This document shows positions 1 through 8,615 of a stretch of 64,000 nucleotides of DNA, piece after piece. Source of the stretch: G965212025 sp965237985 (GTDB lineage Bacteria > Pseudomonadota > Gammaproteobacteria > Poriferisulfidales > Oxydemutatoraceae). The DNA lies in the NCBI GenBank assembly GCA_965237985.1, contig OZ250161.1:1116001-1180000 (forward strand), in the 5' to 3' direction. Each line of letters opens with the position of its first letter. Positions within the stretch are counted from its first letter, which is position 1. The notes beneath the pieces were generated by a model, which saw nothing but the letters and a program-made list of their open reading frames with translations, searched no databases and was not told the origin of the DNA. The translations under genes and the position numbers were made by a program.

Positions 1-967
1 CCGAACTGTGAAGCCCGTACGCCCCGGCGCCGGCCGTTGCAGCACCAAGCGCCACGGTGTTGGGATTGTTACGGTCGTTTGCGGCAAGAGCGGCACCGGC
101 AGCCAATACGAGCACGCTCAACAGGCCTTTTACGATTGCTGACGAGCGAACTTCGGAACGCATCTCCAATTCAGTCTGGCTGTTTTTTCCCCAATCGAAA
201 TACGAGGCGGCAATATCTACAGCGAACTGCCCATAATAGCCCTGCAAAGTATCCAGAAAAAAGTCGTCGCGCTCTTTTATCGACAGGACCCGTTGGTAAA
301 TGGGATCGTTGTCCGCCGGGAGCCCAAGCAATTTATAACGACCCCGCCTTTCTTCCAGGTAGCCGCTGAAAGATTCCTTGGAAAACACCTCGGCAAAACG
401 AAGTTCTGAAATTTTCCGGATTACCCGAAGTTGTTCTGGCTGTTTTTTATTACGCACGGACAGCAGATCTTGAGCAATTTGTTCAAACACATCCGCAAAT
501 GGCTTTTCAACCCTTGCCGGAGAATACTCGGCATCGCTCGCTTCCCCCTTATAGGTTTTTTTCAGCCAGACTTCGCCTGTTCCATCAAAAGCCGTGATCT
601 GCAACTCTAAAACCGCCCCGTTGGATTCAAGGATTTTCCCCTTCAGCAACACATCGACTACGGCGAGACGTGGCACCACCCACACATTGCGCCAGGCTTG
701 AGTTTTTTCCAAGGCGTTTCTCAGACGTAACGGAAAGTATCTCGCCTCCGCCTTGCGTACTTCTGGAAAAACCTCCCCATCTTTGACTTCCTTCTCATCA
801 ATATCCGGATCAAATTCCAGTACGCCGACATCCAGATAATCTTCTTCGGGAATCACTTCTGGAGGCTGTTCGGAAAAGTCGTATGAAAACAAAAAGGGGC
901 CGCTGTTGCCCATGCAAGCTGTCAGGAAAACCGCACTGAAAATCACCACAAATTGGTTGCTACGCAC
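1..967 (-). CDS. putative outer-membrane-type lipoprotein, cut by window edge
   Basis: The minus-strand frame is open from a GTG at 967 to the left edge, about 322 codons, with no stop inside the window. The N-terminus is a lipoprotein signal: a hydrophobic stretch ending in Leu-Thr-Ala-Cys with the cysteine at residue 18, followed by Met-Gly. The GTG sits six bases after the stop of the upstream repeat protein, and a GGAAGG ribosome site overlaps that stop, so the two genes are probably co-translated. The mature part is acidic and soluble-looking for about 260 residues. Near the left edge comes an Ala/Gly/Val-rich segment (VKGLLSVLVLAAGAALA) that could be a membrane or glycine-zipper helix. 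I do not recognise the family. An envelope location is a firm inference from the lipobox; the function is unknown. Confidence 0.7.
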   Translation of the reverse strand, partial: MRSNQFVVIFSAVFLTACMGNSGPFLFSYDFSEQPPEVIPEEDYLDVGVLEFDPDIDEKEVKDGEVFPEVRKAEARYFPLRLRNALEKTQAWRNVWVVPRLAVVDVLLKGKILESNGAVLELQITAFDGTGEVWLKKTYKGEASDAEYSPARVEKPFADVFEQIAQDLLSVRNKKQPEQLRVIRKISELRFAEVFSKESFSGYLEERRGRYKLLGLPADNDPIYQRVLSIKERDDFFLDTLQGYYGQFAVDIAASYFDWGKNSQTELEMRSEVRSSAIVKGLLSVLVLAAGAALAANDRNNPNTVALGAATAGAGAYGLHSS

Positions 968-972
968 TTTTT

Positions 973-1800
973 TCACCTTCCTTTTCGGTATTTGCGATAC
1001 TCATTCCACAAGTTCTCACGCACTTCCGGATCGGTCTCCTTCGTAGCCAACTCACGCAACTGCCTGGCCACTATATCATCATCCTTGCCACTGTCTACAT
1101 CCGGCGGCGGCGGCGGCAAGTCTTTTGCAGAACCAGAGGGTGCTTTTTCGGTGGCCAAATCTTCACCAGGCTGCGCTGATTCGGCATCCGCCGCACCGAC
1201 TTCTGCACCACCCCCGATGCCACTGCTCCCACCACCACCGCCACCTGAAGCAGCCGCTTTTTTTTGTATTTCAATACGCGCTTTTAACAAGGCTTCGTCA
1301 AGAAAGTCCAGTTCCCGCCCGAACGGTTCCACCTGCTGCTTCTGTCCGGCTGGGGCTGCCAGATTCAGTTCTTCGGATGATTCCACCGATTGCTGCTGTC
1401 CGGCTGGAACTGCCAGATTCAGTACCTCAAACAACTCCACCGACTGCTGCTGTCCGGCTGGGGCTGCCAGATTCAGTTCCTCGGGTGATTCCACCGATTG
1501 CTTCTGTCCGGCTGGAACTGCCAGATTCAGCGCCTCGGGTGATTCCACCTGCTGCTTCTGTCCGGCTGGGGCTGCCAGATTCAGTTCCTCGGGTGATTCC
1601 ACCGATTGCTTCTGTCCGGCTGGGGCTGCCAGATTCAGTACCTCAAACAACTCCACCGACTGCTTCTGTCCGGCTGGAACTGCCAGATTCAGTTCCTGTT
1701 TCCTGGTGGTGCTGATTTCGTCAGCAGTCAACCAGAATTCACCCGCTTCAGCCTGTGCCGAAGCGACAACAGAAATAGTGAAAAGAACGAGTGCCAGCAC
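973..1800 (-). CDS. secreted protein with seven 18-residue repeats
   Basis: This 275-residue protein starts at GTG 1800; an in-frame stop lies four codons upstream. Residues 1-17 form a probable signal peptide (MLALVLFTISVVASAQA). Residues 37-162 are seven near-identical 18-residue repeats with consensus LNLAxPAGQKQSVESPEE, encoded by 54-bp DNA repeats. Residues 178-235 are low complexity, with Gly-rich and Pro-rich runs. The C-terminal 50 residues are charged and probably helical. The stop codon is five bases from the start of the downstream lipoprotein, so the pair forms an operon and may act together at the envelope. The domain after the repeats is not one I recognise. The repeat number is likely to vary between strains, because the units are almost identical at DNA level. 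Confidence 0.7.
   Translation of the reverse strand: MLALVLFTISVVASAQAEAGEFWLTADEISTTRKQELNLAVPAGQKQSVELFEVLNLAAPAGQKQSVESPEELNLAAPAGQKQQVESPEALNLAVPAGQKQSVESPEELNLAAPAGQQQSVELFEVLNLAVPAGQQQSVESSEELNLAAPAGQKQQVEPFGRELDFLDEALLKARIEIQKKAAASGGGGGGSSGIGGGAEVGAADAESAQPGEDLATEKAPSGSAKDLPPPPPDVDSGKDDDIVARQLRELATKETDPEVRENLWNEYRKYRKGR
1315..1692 (-). repeat. 54-bp tandem repeat, 7 copies, in frame
   Basis: Seven 54-bp units encode residues 37-162 of the secreted protein at 973-1800. Variants fall into two main classes, ending either in Leu-Phe-Glu-Val or in Ser-Pro-Glu-Glu/Ala, and they recur in a mixed order. This suggests more than one round of duplication by slippage. Confidence 0.9.
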
Positions 1801-1949
1801 AACTGCAAGTATATTTCACTTCGTTTTATAAATAGAGAGAGATGTCATGCCTGCCAACCCAAAACGGCAAAGTCTGCTCTTGGTAGAAAAAAACATTGAA
1901 AACAGAACCTTTTCCCTGCCAGACAGCAAGCAACAACCCCGGGACCACT

Positions 1950-2290
1950 CGTTCAGGTCTGCCGCCCTTCCCTGCTGCCAGTAACCCCTTGCAAACTGTC
2001 GGATGTCTTGCCCAATTGAAATTCTTATGAGTCCTGGTCTGGTTGCCATCATCTTCTCCTGAAAAACCAGTCGCGCAGGCTCATCGCATCACAGCAAAAA
2101 CTGATTTTGTCTGTTCAGCCTGTCCGATTGATCAAAAATATACCAATGCCGCCATCCCACTACGACCACCCATAGAAACCATTTTCTGCCCCTGTGCAGA
2201 TCTTTGGTGAAAAAGCCCATGCCGGGACTACGAGACCGAAAATTCTCAGTTGAACTCCCTGATGCTGGAAAAAGTGTCGGCGCATTTAGC
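1950..2290 (-). pseudogene. decayed duplicate of the nqrF 3' region
   Basis: The minus strand between about 2290 and 1950 can be aligned by eye with nqrF about 540 bases further right (around 2830-2500). Shared stretches include TTTTTGATCAAT followed by AGGCTGAACAG, ATCAGTTTTTG, the segment matching the codons for Leu-Phe-Phe-Gln-Glu, and AATTTCAATTGG. Small insertions and deletions break the frame, so no NqrF peptide survives beyond short patches. The copy lies directly after the real nqrF stop, as expected for an old tandem duplication of the gene's 3' half. The left boundary is uncertain because similarity fades below about 2000. Confidence 0.7.
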
Positions 2291-2326
2291 GTGGCGCTCT
2301 TTAGCTGCCAAGGCCAAATCCACTTT

Positions 2327-3547
2327 TCAGCCACCAAAATCGTCAAACATGATGTTTTCCGTCTCAACACCCAGATTATCCAGCAGGCTGATGACGGCAC
2401 TGTTCATCATGGGAGGGCCGCAGATGTAGTACTCACAGTCTTCAGGAGCAGGATGACTGCGCAAATAATGCTCTTCCAATACCTGATGGATAAAACCAGT
2501 GTGCCCCTTCCAGTTGTCTTCCGACTGTGGCTCGGACATGGCTATGTGCCAATTGAAGTTTTCATAGTCCTTAGCCAGACCGTCAAAATCTTCCTGGAAA
2601 AACAATTCACGCAGACTCCTTGCGCCATACCAAAAACTGATCTTGCGTTTGCTGTTCAGCCTTTTTAATTGATCAAAAATGTGCGAGCGCATCGGGGCCA
2701 TCCCAGCCCCACCACCAACGAAAATCATTTCTTTTTGTGTGTCTTTTGCGAAAAAATCCCCGAAAGGGCCAGAGATTTTCACTTGATCTCCGGGACGCAA
2801 GGAGAAAATATAAGCGCTCATAATCCCAGGTGGAATGTCCACAGTGCCGGGTGGCGGGGTCGCAATGCGCACGTTCAACATGATGACTCCCTTCTCCTCT
2901 GGGAAATTCGCCATGGAGTAGGCGCGGCTGTGCGCCCCTTCAACGCGCGATTCCAAATCCCACATTTTGAAATGATCCCACACGTCCCGATATTCCTCCT
3001 CAATGTCAAAATCGGCAAAGCGGACATGGTGCGGCTGGCATTCAATCTGGATAAATCCCCCGGCCCGGAAATCCACGTTCTCTCCCGACGGCAGTTCCAG
3101 AACCAGGTTTTTGATCATCGTGGCCACGTTTTCATTGGAGCCTACGGTGCAGTTCCACTCACGGCAACCAAACACTTCCGAATCCAGTTCAATTTCCATG
3201 TCTCGTTTGATGGTGAGCTGGCAAGACAGGCGGTAGCCCTCTCGAGCATTTATTTTGTTGATGTGCGAAGTTTCAGTGGGGAGGATCGTGCCACCCCCGG
3301 ACAGGACTTTGACGCGGCACTGACCACAGGTACCCCCCCCGCCGCAGGCCGAAGATACAAACAGTTTTTGTTCGGCAAGCGCCACCAGCAACTTGGTGCC
3401 GACCGGCGCGGTGATCTCCTTTTCTTGGTTGATATTGAGCACGACATCGCCAAAGGACACCAGCCCTCTGCGTGCGAAAAGAATCACACCAACCAGAAGC
3501 AACACGATGAACGTGAAAAAAAACACGCCAAGCCCGACTTCCAGCAT
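2327..3547 (-). CDS. nqrF: Na+-translocating NADH:quinone reductase subunit F
   Basis: NqrF is the NADH-oxidising subunit of the six-subunit Na+-NQR in the inner membrane. It passes electrons from NADH through FAD to a 2Fe-2S centre. The 406-residue protein has one N-terminal membrane helix (about residues 3-25), a ferredoxin domain with cluster ligands Cys68, Cys74, Cys77 and Cys109, the flavin-binding motif RAYSMAN (208-214), a VGGGAGMAPMRS nucleotide motif and a C-terminal YYICGPPMMN motif. Length and domain order are normal for the family. It is the last gene of nqrA-B-C-D-E-F, 17 bases after nqrE. A decayed copy of its 3' half follows immediately. No apbE or nqrM gene, needed for NQR maturation, is present downstream in the window. 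Confidence 0.97.
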   Translation of the reverse strand: MLEVGLGVFFFTFIVLLLVGVILFARRGLVSFGDVVLNINQEKEITAPVGTKLLVALAEQKLFVSSACGGGGTCGQCRVKVLSGGGTILPTETSHINKINAREGYRLSCQLTIKRDMEIELDSEVFGCREWNCTVGSNENVATMIKNLVLELPSGENVDFRAGGFIQIECQPHHVRFADFDIEEEYRDVWDHFKMWDLESRVEGAHSRAYSMANFPEEKGVIMLNVRIATPPPGTVDIPPGIMSAYIFSLRPGDQVKISGPFGDFFAKDTQKEMIFVGGGAGMAPMRSHIFDQLKRLNSKRKISFWYGARSLRELFFQEDFDGLAKDYENFNWHIAMSEPQSEDNWKGHTGFIHQVLEEHYLRSHPAPEDCEYYICGPPMMNSAVISLLDNLGVETENIMFDDFGG

Positions 3548-3564
3548 TTACCCGCCTGCCCGCA

Positions 3565-4173
3565 TCAAAGCTGCACCCCGGAGAAAGCCATGAAGCCCAA
3601 TGACATCAGACCTACCGTAATGAAAGTGATGCCCAGTCCACGCAACCCCTCCGGCACATCACTGTATTTCAGTTTTTCCCGCACCCCGGCCAAAGCCACA
3701 ATTGCGAGTGCCCAGCCAAAGCCGGAACCAAAACCATAAATCACGCTTTCACTGAAGTTGTAGTCACGCTCCACCATGAACAATGAACCCCCCAAAATCG
3801 CGCAATTCACAGTAATCAGTGGCAAAAATATCCCCAAGGCGTTGTGCAGGGCCGGAAAATAACGATCCAGGACCATTTCCAGAATCTGCACAACGGCAGC
3901 AATGACTCCTATGTAACTGATCAAACCGAGGAACGACAAATCAACGTCAGGCAACCCCAGCCAAGTCAGTCCGCCGGCATTCAGGAGGTGCTGGAAAATC
4001 AGGTTGTTCAATGGGACTGTCAAAGTTTGCACCACGATAACTGCGACCCCCAGACCAAAAGCGTTCACCATTTTTTTGGAAATCGCCAGGAAAGTGCACA
4101 TGCCGAGGAAAAAAGCCAACGCCAGGTTCTCGACGAAAACCGCCTGCAGAAAAAGACTCAGAGCCGCTTCCAT
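3565..4173 (-). CDS. nqrE: Na+-translocating NADH:quinone reductase subunit E
   Basis: NqrE is a multi-spanning integral membrane subunit of Na+-NQR. With NqrD it forms the inverted-topology pair that holds an iron centre within the membrane. The 202-residue protein begins MEAALSLFLQAVFVENLALA, which matches the family N-terminus, and hydropathy supports six helices. The conserved Cys in the first helix region is present (LGMCTF), as is a second one late in the protein (TVNCAILGG). It lies between nqrD and nqrF in the usual order. A 111-base gap separates it from nqrD, longer than the other junctions in this operon, and I see no gene in that gap. Confidence 0.96.
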   Translation of the reverse strand: MEAALSLFLQAVFVENLALAFFLGMCTFLAISKKMVNAFGLGVAVIVVQTLTVPLNNLIFQHLLNAGGLTWLGLPDVDLSFLGLISYIGVIAAVVQILEMVLDRYFPALHNALGIFLPLITVNCAILGGSLFMVERDYNFSESVIYGFGSGFGWALAIVALAGVREKLKYSDVPEGLRGLGITFITVGLMSLGFMAFSGVQL

Positions 4174-4284
4174 TTTCAGTCTTTGCAGTTCATGGTGGAG
4201 AAAGCATCAACAGATGTGCCTGAAAATTTCGCGTGGTCAGTCATTTGGACGCTGAAAGCAAGGAAATCCGGAATCACCCAAGCC

Positions 4285-4932
4285 TCAGTTTTTCGCTCTG
4301 GCAACCGTAAAATCCTCCTGCTCCACCTGCACTGGACGCCTGATGCGGATGACCCAAATCATGATGCCGATGATAAAAAAAGCACTCGGCGGCAACAACA
4401 ACAACCCGTTCGGGTAATACCAGCCGCCATCTGTGGTCACCGGCAATATCGTATAACCGAGCAGCGTCCCGGAACCAAACAGTTCCCGTATCACGGCAAC
4501 CACCAGCAGCACCAGGCTGTAACCCAGGCCGTTGCCAAGTCCATCCAGAAAACTTGCCCAAGGTGGGTTTTGCATGGCAAACGCTTCAGCGCGTCCCATG
4601 ACAATGCAATTGGTCACAATCAGGCCGACAAACACTGACAGGGTTTTGCTGAGTTCGTACGAGTACGCCTGCAGCAACTGGTCGGCAACAATAACCAATG
4701 AAGAAATAATCGTCATTTGCACGATGATGCGAATGTTGGTCGGCACATGATTGCGAATCATGCTGATCGTGGCATTGGACAGTGCCACCACACTGGTCAA
4801 TGCCAGACACATCATCAGTGCGGCACTGAGCTTGGTGGTCACTGCCAAAGCTGAACAAATCCCCAACACCTGCAAGGTAATGGGATTGTTGTCAATCAGC
4901 GGATCCAGCAGTATCTCTTGATTTTTTGTCAT
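4285..4932 (-). CDS. nqrD: Na+-translocating NADH:quinone reductase subunit D
   Basis: NqrD is the membrane partner of NqrE in the Na+-NQR complex. The 215-residue protein has the family's six-helix pattern and the conserved short segments LGICSALAVT and VGLIVTNCIVMGRAEAFA, which carry the two cysteines involved in the intramembrane iron centre. Its start overlaps the end of nqrC by four bases (an ATGA-type overlap), which indicates translational coupling. The C-terminal tail after the last helix is charged (EQEDFTVARAKN), as is usual. Confidence 0.96.
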   Translation of the reverse strand: MTKNQEILLDPLIDNNPITLQVLGICSALAVTTKLSAALMMCLALTSVVALSNATISMIRNHVPTNIRIIVQMTIISSLVIVADQLLQAYSYELSKTLSVFVGLIVTNCIVMGRAEAFAMQNPPWASFLDGLGNGLGYSLVLLVVAVIRELFGSGTLLGYTILPVTTDGGWYYPNGLLLLPPSAFFIIGIMIWVIRIRRPVQVEQEDFTVARAKN

Positions 4933-5717
4933 GAATTTGTTCCTTGACCGTCAGTCTCGAAGTGGGCTGGAGGTCGTTTCACTTTCCCTTCACGAAGCCG
5001 GGCGAGAAACAATCCATAGCCCAGTTTCCCGCCCCAGAAACTCACCAGGTTGCTGACCCCACGGCTGGTCAAAGTGGCACCGGAAATCCCATCCACTTTG
5101 CAGCGGGCATCCCTGGTACCAGGACGGACTTTCCCTTTTATGACTTCGAGACACACCTTGTCGCCACCATTGTACAAACGTTTCCCTCGCCACAAGCGCT
5201 GCCAAGCGGGATTGTCCACTTCTCCACCCAAGCCGGGCGTTTCCTTCTGGTCGTAAAATTTCAGTCCGTACACGGTTTCGCCATCGCTTTCCAAAGCGAG
5301 AAAACCGTACATGGTCGACCACAAGCCGTAACCATACACCGGCAGTGCCACCTTTGTCAGATGCCCGTCATGGTAAACCAAGTACACTCGGCGGTACCGT
5401 GGCAATACCCGAATACCCGCAACATCCTGTGCGGGAGTGAGCAGCGTGACCGGGACATCTTCCAGAAGCTGTTCCGGCACCCACTCACCAGTTTGTAAAT
5501 CCAGCACTCCAGTCTCCATTTTTTTGAAAGCTTCCGCCGTGTCAATCCCCGGCTCATACAAGCCAGCTACCTCCAGCACGTTTTTGTGTATATCCTGCTC
5601 GCGGTTGTATTCCTGACGGCTTTTCAGCGCCACCGCAAAACTCGAAACCACGACCGAACAGACGAGGCAAACTGCCAAGGTTACCAACAAGGTCTGTTTT
5701 ACCGTTTCTTTAGCCAC
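4929..5717 (-). CDS. nqrC: Na+-translocating NADH:quinone reductase subunit C
   Basis: NqrC carries a covalently bound FMN on the periplasmic side and relays electrons inside Na+-NQR. The 262-residue protein has one N-terminal membrane helix (about residues 8-30) and an FMN-binding domain. The flavinylation motif DGISGATLTS is present around residues 209-218, and the FMN-accepting threonine is predicted at residue 215. Attachment needs the flavin transferase ApbE, which is not in this window. It overlaps nqrB by eight bases and nqrD by four, so the three are translationally coupled. Confidence 0.96.
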   Translation of the reverse strand: MAKETVKQTLLVTLAVCLVCSVVVSSFAVALKSRQEYNREQDIHKNVLEVAGLYEPGIDTAEAFKKMETGVLDLQTGEWVPEQLLEDVPVTLLTPAQDVAGIRVLPRYRRVYLVYHDGHLTKVALPVYGYGLWSTMYGFLALESDGETVYGLKFYDQKETPGLGGEVDNPAWQRLWRGKRLYNGGDKVCLEVIKGKVRPGTRDARCKVDGISGATLTSRGVSNLVSFWGGKLGYGLFLARLREGKVKRPPAHFETDGQGTNS

Positions 5718-6936
5718 CAGCGTAACGCCGCATTCTTTTGCGAATGTTCATTTTCGTAACCACATAGTCTATGGCAGGAGCAAACATATTGGCAAATATG
5801 ATCGCCAGCATCATGCCCTCTGGAAAGGCCGGGTTAACGACCCGAATCATCACCACCATGAAACCAATAAGAAAACCGAAAACCCAGCGCCCGCCTTTTG
5901 TCGCCGCGGCCGAAACCGGATCCGTCGCCATGTATACCATACCAAAAGCAAAACCACCGGTTACGAGGTGCCAGTACCAAGGCATGGCGAACATCGGATT
6001 CGTACTGCTGCCGATGAGTTCAAACATGACGGCAGTAGCCACCATGCCAAAAAACACGCCCAGAATAATGCGCCAAGAAGCAATTCTCATCCATACCAGG
6101 AAAGCGCCTCCCAAAAGACAGGCAAGTGCCGAAGTTTCGCCCAGCGAACCTGGGATGATGCCGAGAAATGCCTGCCACCAGCTGTACCCCGCAGTCAGCA
6201 CACCCGGAATACCAGCTTCCGCTGCCAGACCCAGCGGCGTAGCACCACTGTATCCATCCACCGCGACCCAGACCGCGTCCCCCGACATGGAAGCCGGATA
6301 CGCAAAATATAAAAACGCTCTGCCGGTCAACGCCGGGTTCAAAAAATTCATCCCCGAACCGCCAAAAATTTCCTTTCCGATCACCACGCCAAAACTGATT
6401 CCAAGTGCAACCAGCCAAAGTGGAATGTCAGGCGGCAAAGTCAAGGTATAAAGAATGGAAGTCACCAAAAAACCTTCATTCACTTCGTGGCCCCGCACCG
6501 TGGCGAAAATAACTTCCCATAGGCCACCAACCAGTACGGTGACCACGTAAATCGGCAAGAAACAGAGAAAGCCATACAGGAAACAGGACGACAGACTTTC
6601 CGGATCGGCCGGTAACCCGAAGGTTGCCAGCAGCGTGCTTCGCCAGCCGCCAGACCATGCTTCGCCACCCAAAGCAAGCGCCAGGTGTGCTTGGTAACCA
6701 GTGTTGTACCAAGACATTAAAACGCATGGGAGTGTGGCCACCACCACGTACGACATGACCCGCTTGATGTCCAACGCATCGCGAACATGTGGTGCCCGCT
6801 GGGTGACCGCATTAGTCCAGAAAATGAAGCTGTCTACCATTTCGAATATCGGAAGGTATTTTTTCCAAGGGCCGCCAGGCGCAAATCGCGCGCCGAAACG
6901 GGCCCAGAAACTTGGTTTTCCTCCTCTGTCCGCCAT
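5710..6936 (-). CDS. nqrB: Na+-translocating NADH:quinone reductase subunit B
   Basis: NqrB is the large membrane subunit that provides the Na+ path, a covalently bound FMN and riboflavin. The 408-residue sequence has about ten hydrophobic helices and the flavinylation motif DGYSGATPLGLA, whose threonine accepts FMN. Conserved loops such as GKEIFGGSGMNFLNPALTGR are intact. It begins at the last base of nqrA (one-base overlap) and overlaps nqrC by eight bases. It shows no sign of decay. Confidence 0.97.
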   Translation of the reverse strand: MADRGGKPSFWARFGARFAPGGPWKKYLPIFEMVDSFIFWTNAVTQRAPHVRDALDIKRVMSYVVVATLPCVLMSWYNTGYQAHLALALGGEAWSGGWRSTLLATFGLPADPESLSSCFLYGFLCFLPIYVVTVLVGGLWEVIFATVRGHEVNEGFLVTSILYTLTLPPDIPLWLVALGISFGVVIGKEIFGGSGMNFLNPALTGRAFLYFAYPASMSGDAVWVAVDGYSGATPLGLAAEAGIPGVLTAGYSWWQAFLGIIPGSLGETSALACLLGGAFLVWMRIASWRIILGVFFGMVATAVMFELIGSSTNPMFAMPWYWHLVTGGFAFGMVYMATDPVSAAATKGGRWVFGFLIGFMVVMIRVVNPAFPEGMMLAIIFANMFAPAIDYVVTKMNIRKRMRRYAGG

Positions 6937-8309
6937 CAGCCTTCGCGCTTGATCAATTCCAAATTTTCACGCAACGCCGGCCCAAACTCGTGCTTGCTCG
7001 GGCAAACAAAAGAACACAAGGCCAGGTCCTCTTCATCCAGTTCCAGACAACCCAGTTGCTCTGCGGTTTCGGTATCCCGCACCAACAGAGCTTTCAGGAT
7101 CTGTACGGGCAACAGCTCAAGTGGGAAAACATGCTCATAAAGTTCCAGAGGAATCAGTGACCGTGGCCCCCCGTTTTTTCCGCAACCCAGAGGGAATCTT
7201 CTTTTGGCGCCAGACAGGGAAGAAAACAAAGTCCTGCTGACAGTGAACAAATTCAGCCCCGGACGTATCCAACCCAGGATCGGTTGTTGGCAACGATTAC
7301 TCAAAGCCGTGACCTGGTGCGTAAAAGGACCGAGAAAATCGAGGCCATCCTGTGCTTCATAGCCTTCCAGTACAGACCCGACAACCACCCGCACATCGGG
7401 ATCACCAGGCCTTCCGGACAAGAGCTCGTTTTGGCAGAGCTCGCTGACAGAGGCACCTTCAAGCACACGCAACAGGCGGGGATGAACGACCAGAGGCCCC
7501 CCCAGCGCCACGACCCGGGTAGACGACAAATGGCCAGTCGTGAACACAGCACCCACACTGATGACATGGTGATAATCGATTGCCCACACGACTTTGCCAG
7601 ATATTATCGGCGCCAAAAAATGAATGTGGGTCCCAGCAAGACCCGCGGGATGGGGACCGCCGAATTCTGCCTGGCAGAGATTTTCCAGGTTCGGCAAAGG
7701 CAACTTCGCCCCCGGGGACGTGCAAACATAAAGAGGAACTTTCGAAAGTCTGGATAACACGCTCAGTCCAGCCCGAAAATTTTCACTATCCGCCTCAATC
7801 ACCATCTGTGGATCCGGTGCCAAAGGTCGGGTATCCATGGCGGTAATAAAAATGGCTTCCGGTTCCTGCGTCGGAGGCGGAGTTTCGCTGTAGGGTCTGG
7901 TTCGAAAAGCAGCCCACAAGCCCGAGCGCAGCAACTGCTCTCGAACTGTTTCCGGAGGCAAAGTCGTCAACTTACGCCCCTTATAAGTATTAAAGGTTAC
8001 CTGGCGCTGACCTTCCACTCGCACTTCCACAGCAAGCAAAGCGCGTTTCCTGCCGCGATGCACTTCGTCAACCACACCGGAAGCGGGGGAGGTATACAGA
8101 ATTTCCGGGTGGCGCCGATCGGAAAAAAGAGGCTGTCCCTGTGCCACCGTATCTCCCGGACTGACCAGCATGTCAGGCTTCAATCCGTGAAATTCATGTG
8201 CACAGAGCGCGACTTTGCTTGCCGGAGGCACCGTTTCAATACGTAATTCCGGCATCCCAGCAAGTGGGATATCCAAGCCTTTTTTCAGATTGAAAAGTCT
8301 GTTTTTCAC
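6936..8309 (-). CDS. nqrA: Na+-translocating NADH:quinone reductase subunit A
   Basis: NqrA is the cytoplasmic, quinone-associated subunit of Na+-NQR and normally the first gene of the operon. The frame is open from an ATG at 8345, but the first 12 codons (MCVSACFFPPVV) do not resemble the family. The GTG at 8309 gives MKNRLFNLKKGLDIPLAG, the expected N-terminus, so I use 8309; the ribosome site is weak for both starts. Conserved segments include the lipoyl-like hairpin GDTVAQGQPLFSD and the C-terminal motif CSFVCPSKHEFG, with the two cysteines seen in the family. At 457 residues from this start, the length is normal. Confidence 0.94.
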   Translation of the reverse strand: MKNRLFNLKKGLDIPLAGMPELRIETVPPASKVALCAHEFHGLKPDMLVSPGDTVAQGQPLFSDRRHPEILYTSPASGVVDEVHRGRKRALLAVEVRVEGQRQVTFNTYKGRKLTTLPPETVREQLLRSGLWAAFRTRPYSETPPPTQEPEAIFITAMDTRPLAPDPQMVIEADSENFRAGLSVLSRLSKVPLYVCTSPGAKLPLPNLENLCQAEFGGPHPAGLAGTHIHFLAPIISGKVVWAIDYHHVISVGAVFTTGHLSSTRVVALGGPLVVHPRLLRVLEGASVSELCQNELLSGRPGDPDVRVVVGSVLEGYEAQDGLDFLGPFTHQVTALSNRCQQPILGWIRPGLNLFTVSRTLFSSLSGAKRRFPLGCGKNGGPRSLIPLELYEHVFPLELLPVQILKALLVRDTETAEQLGCLELDEEDLALCSFVCPSKHEFGPALRENLELIKREG

Positions 8310-8345
8310 AACAACCGGTGGAAAAAAGCAGGCGGAAACACACAT

Positions 8346-8615
8346 ACCTGACCTAGGCTATACCGTCCAACCAAAGATGAAATATCTGTATCCGGGGAGC
8401 AATTCTGCACCATCGGGCGTGGTTCAGAACACCGGCGGTTGCCGGAGACGAACCAGTCTGGCGGAAAATGACCCACCATCTGAGCCCAGGCACCAGACGG
8501 TCGTACCATGCGAACACCATTCCAGGTGCCGTTGTTCGCCAAAATCCGTGTCGGCAAACCGAGCAACAACCAAAATGAAACGCCAGGCAACATACGGCTG
8601 TGAACTTTGATCACT
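8346..8615. other. gap upstream of nqrA, no gene seen
   Basis: This 270-base stretch separates the SUMF1-type gene from nqrA. It must hold the nqr promoter unless the operon is read through from upstream. I see no convincing -35/-10 pair and no conserved peptide on either strand. Confidence 0.4.

Noticed and set aside
1816..2052. 78-codon minus-strand frame
   Set aside because: It lies in the decayed nqrF duplicate and its sequence can be explained by that, out of frame.
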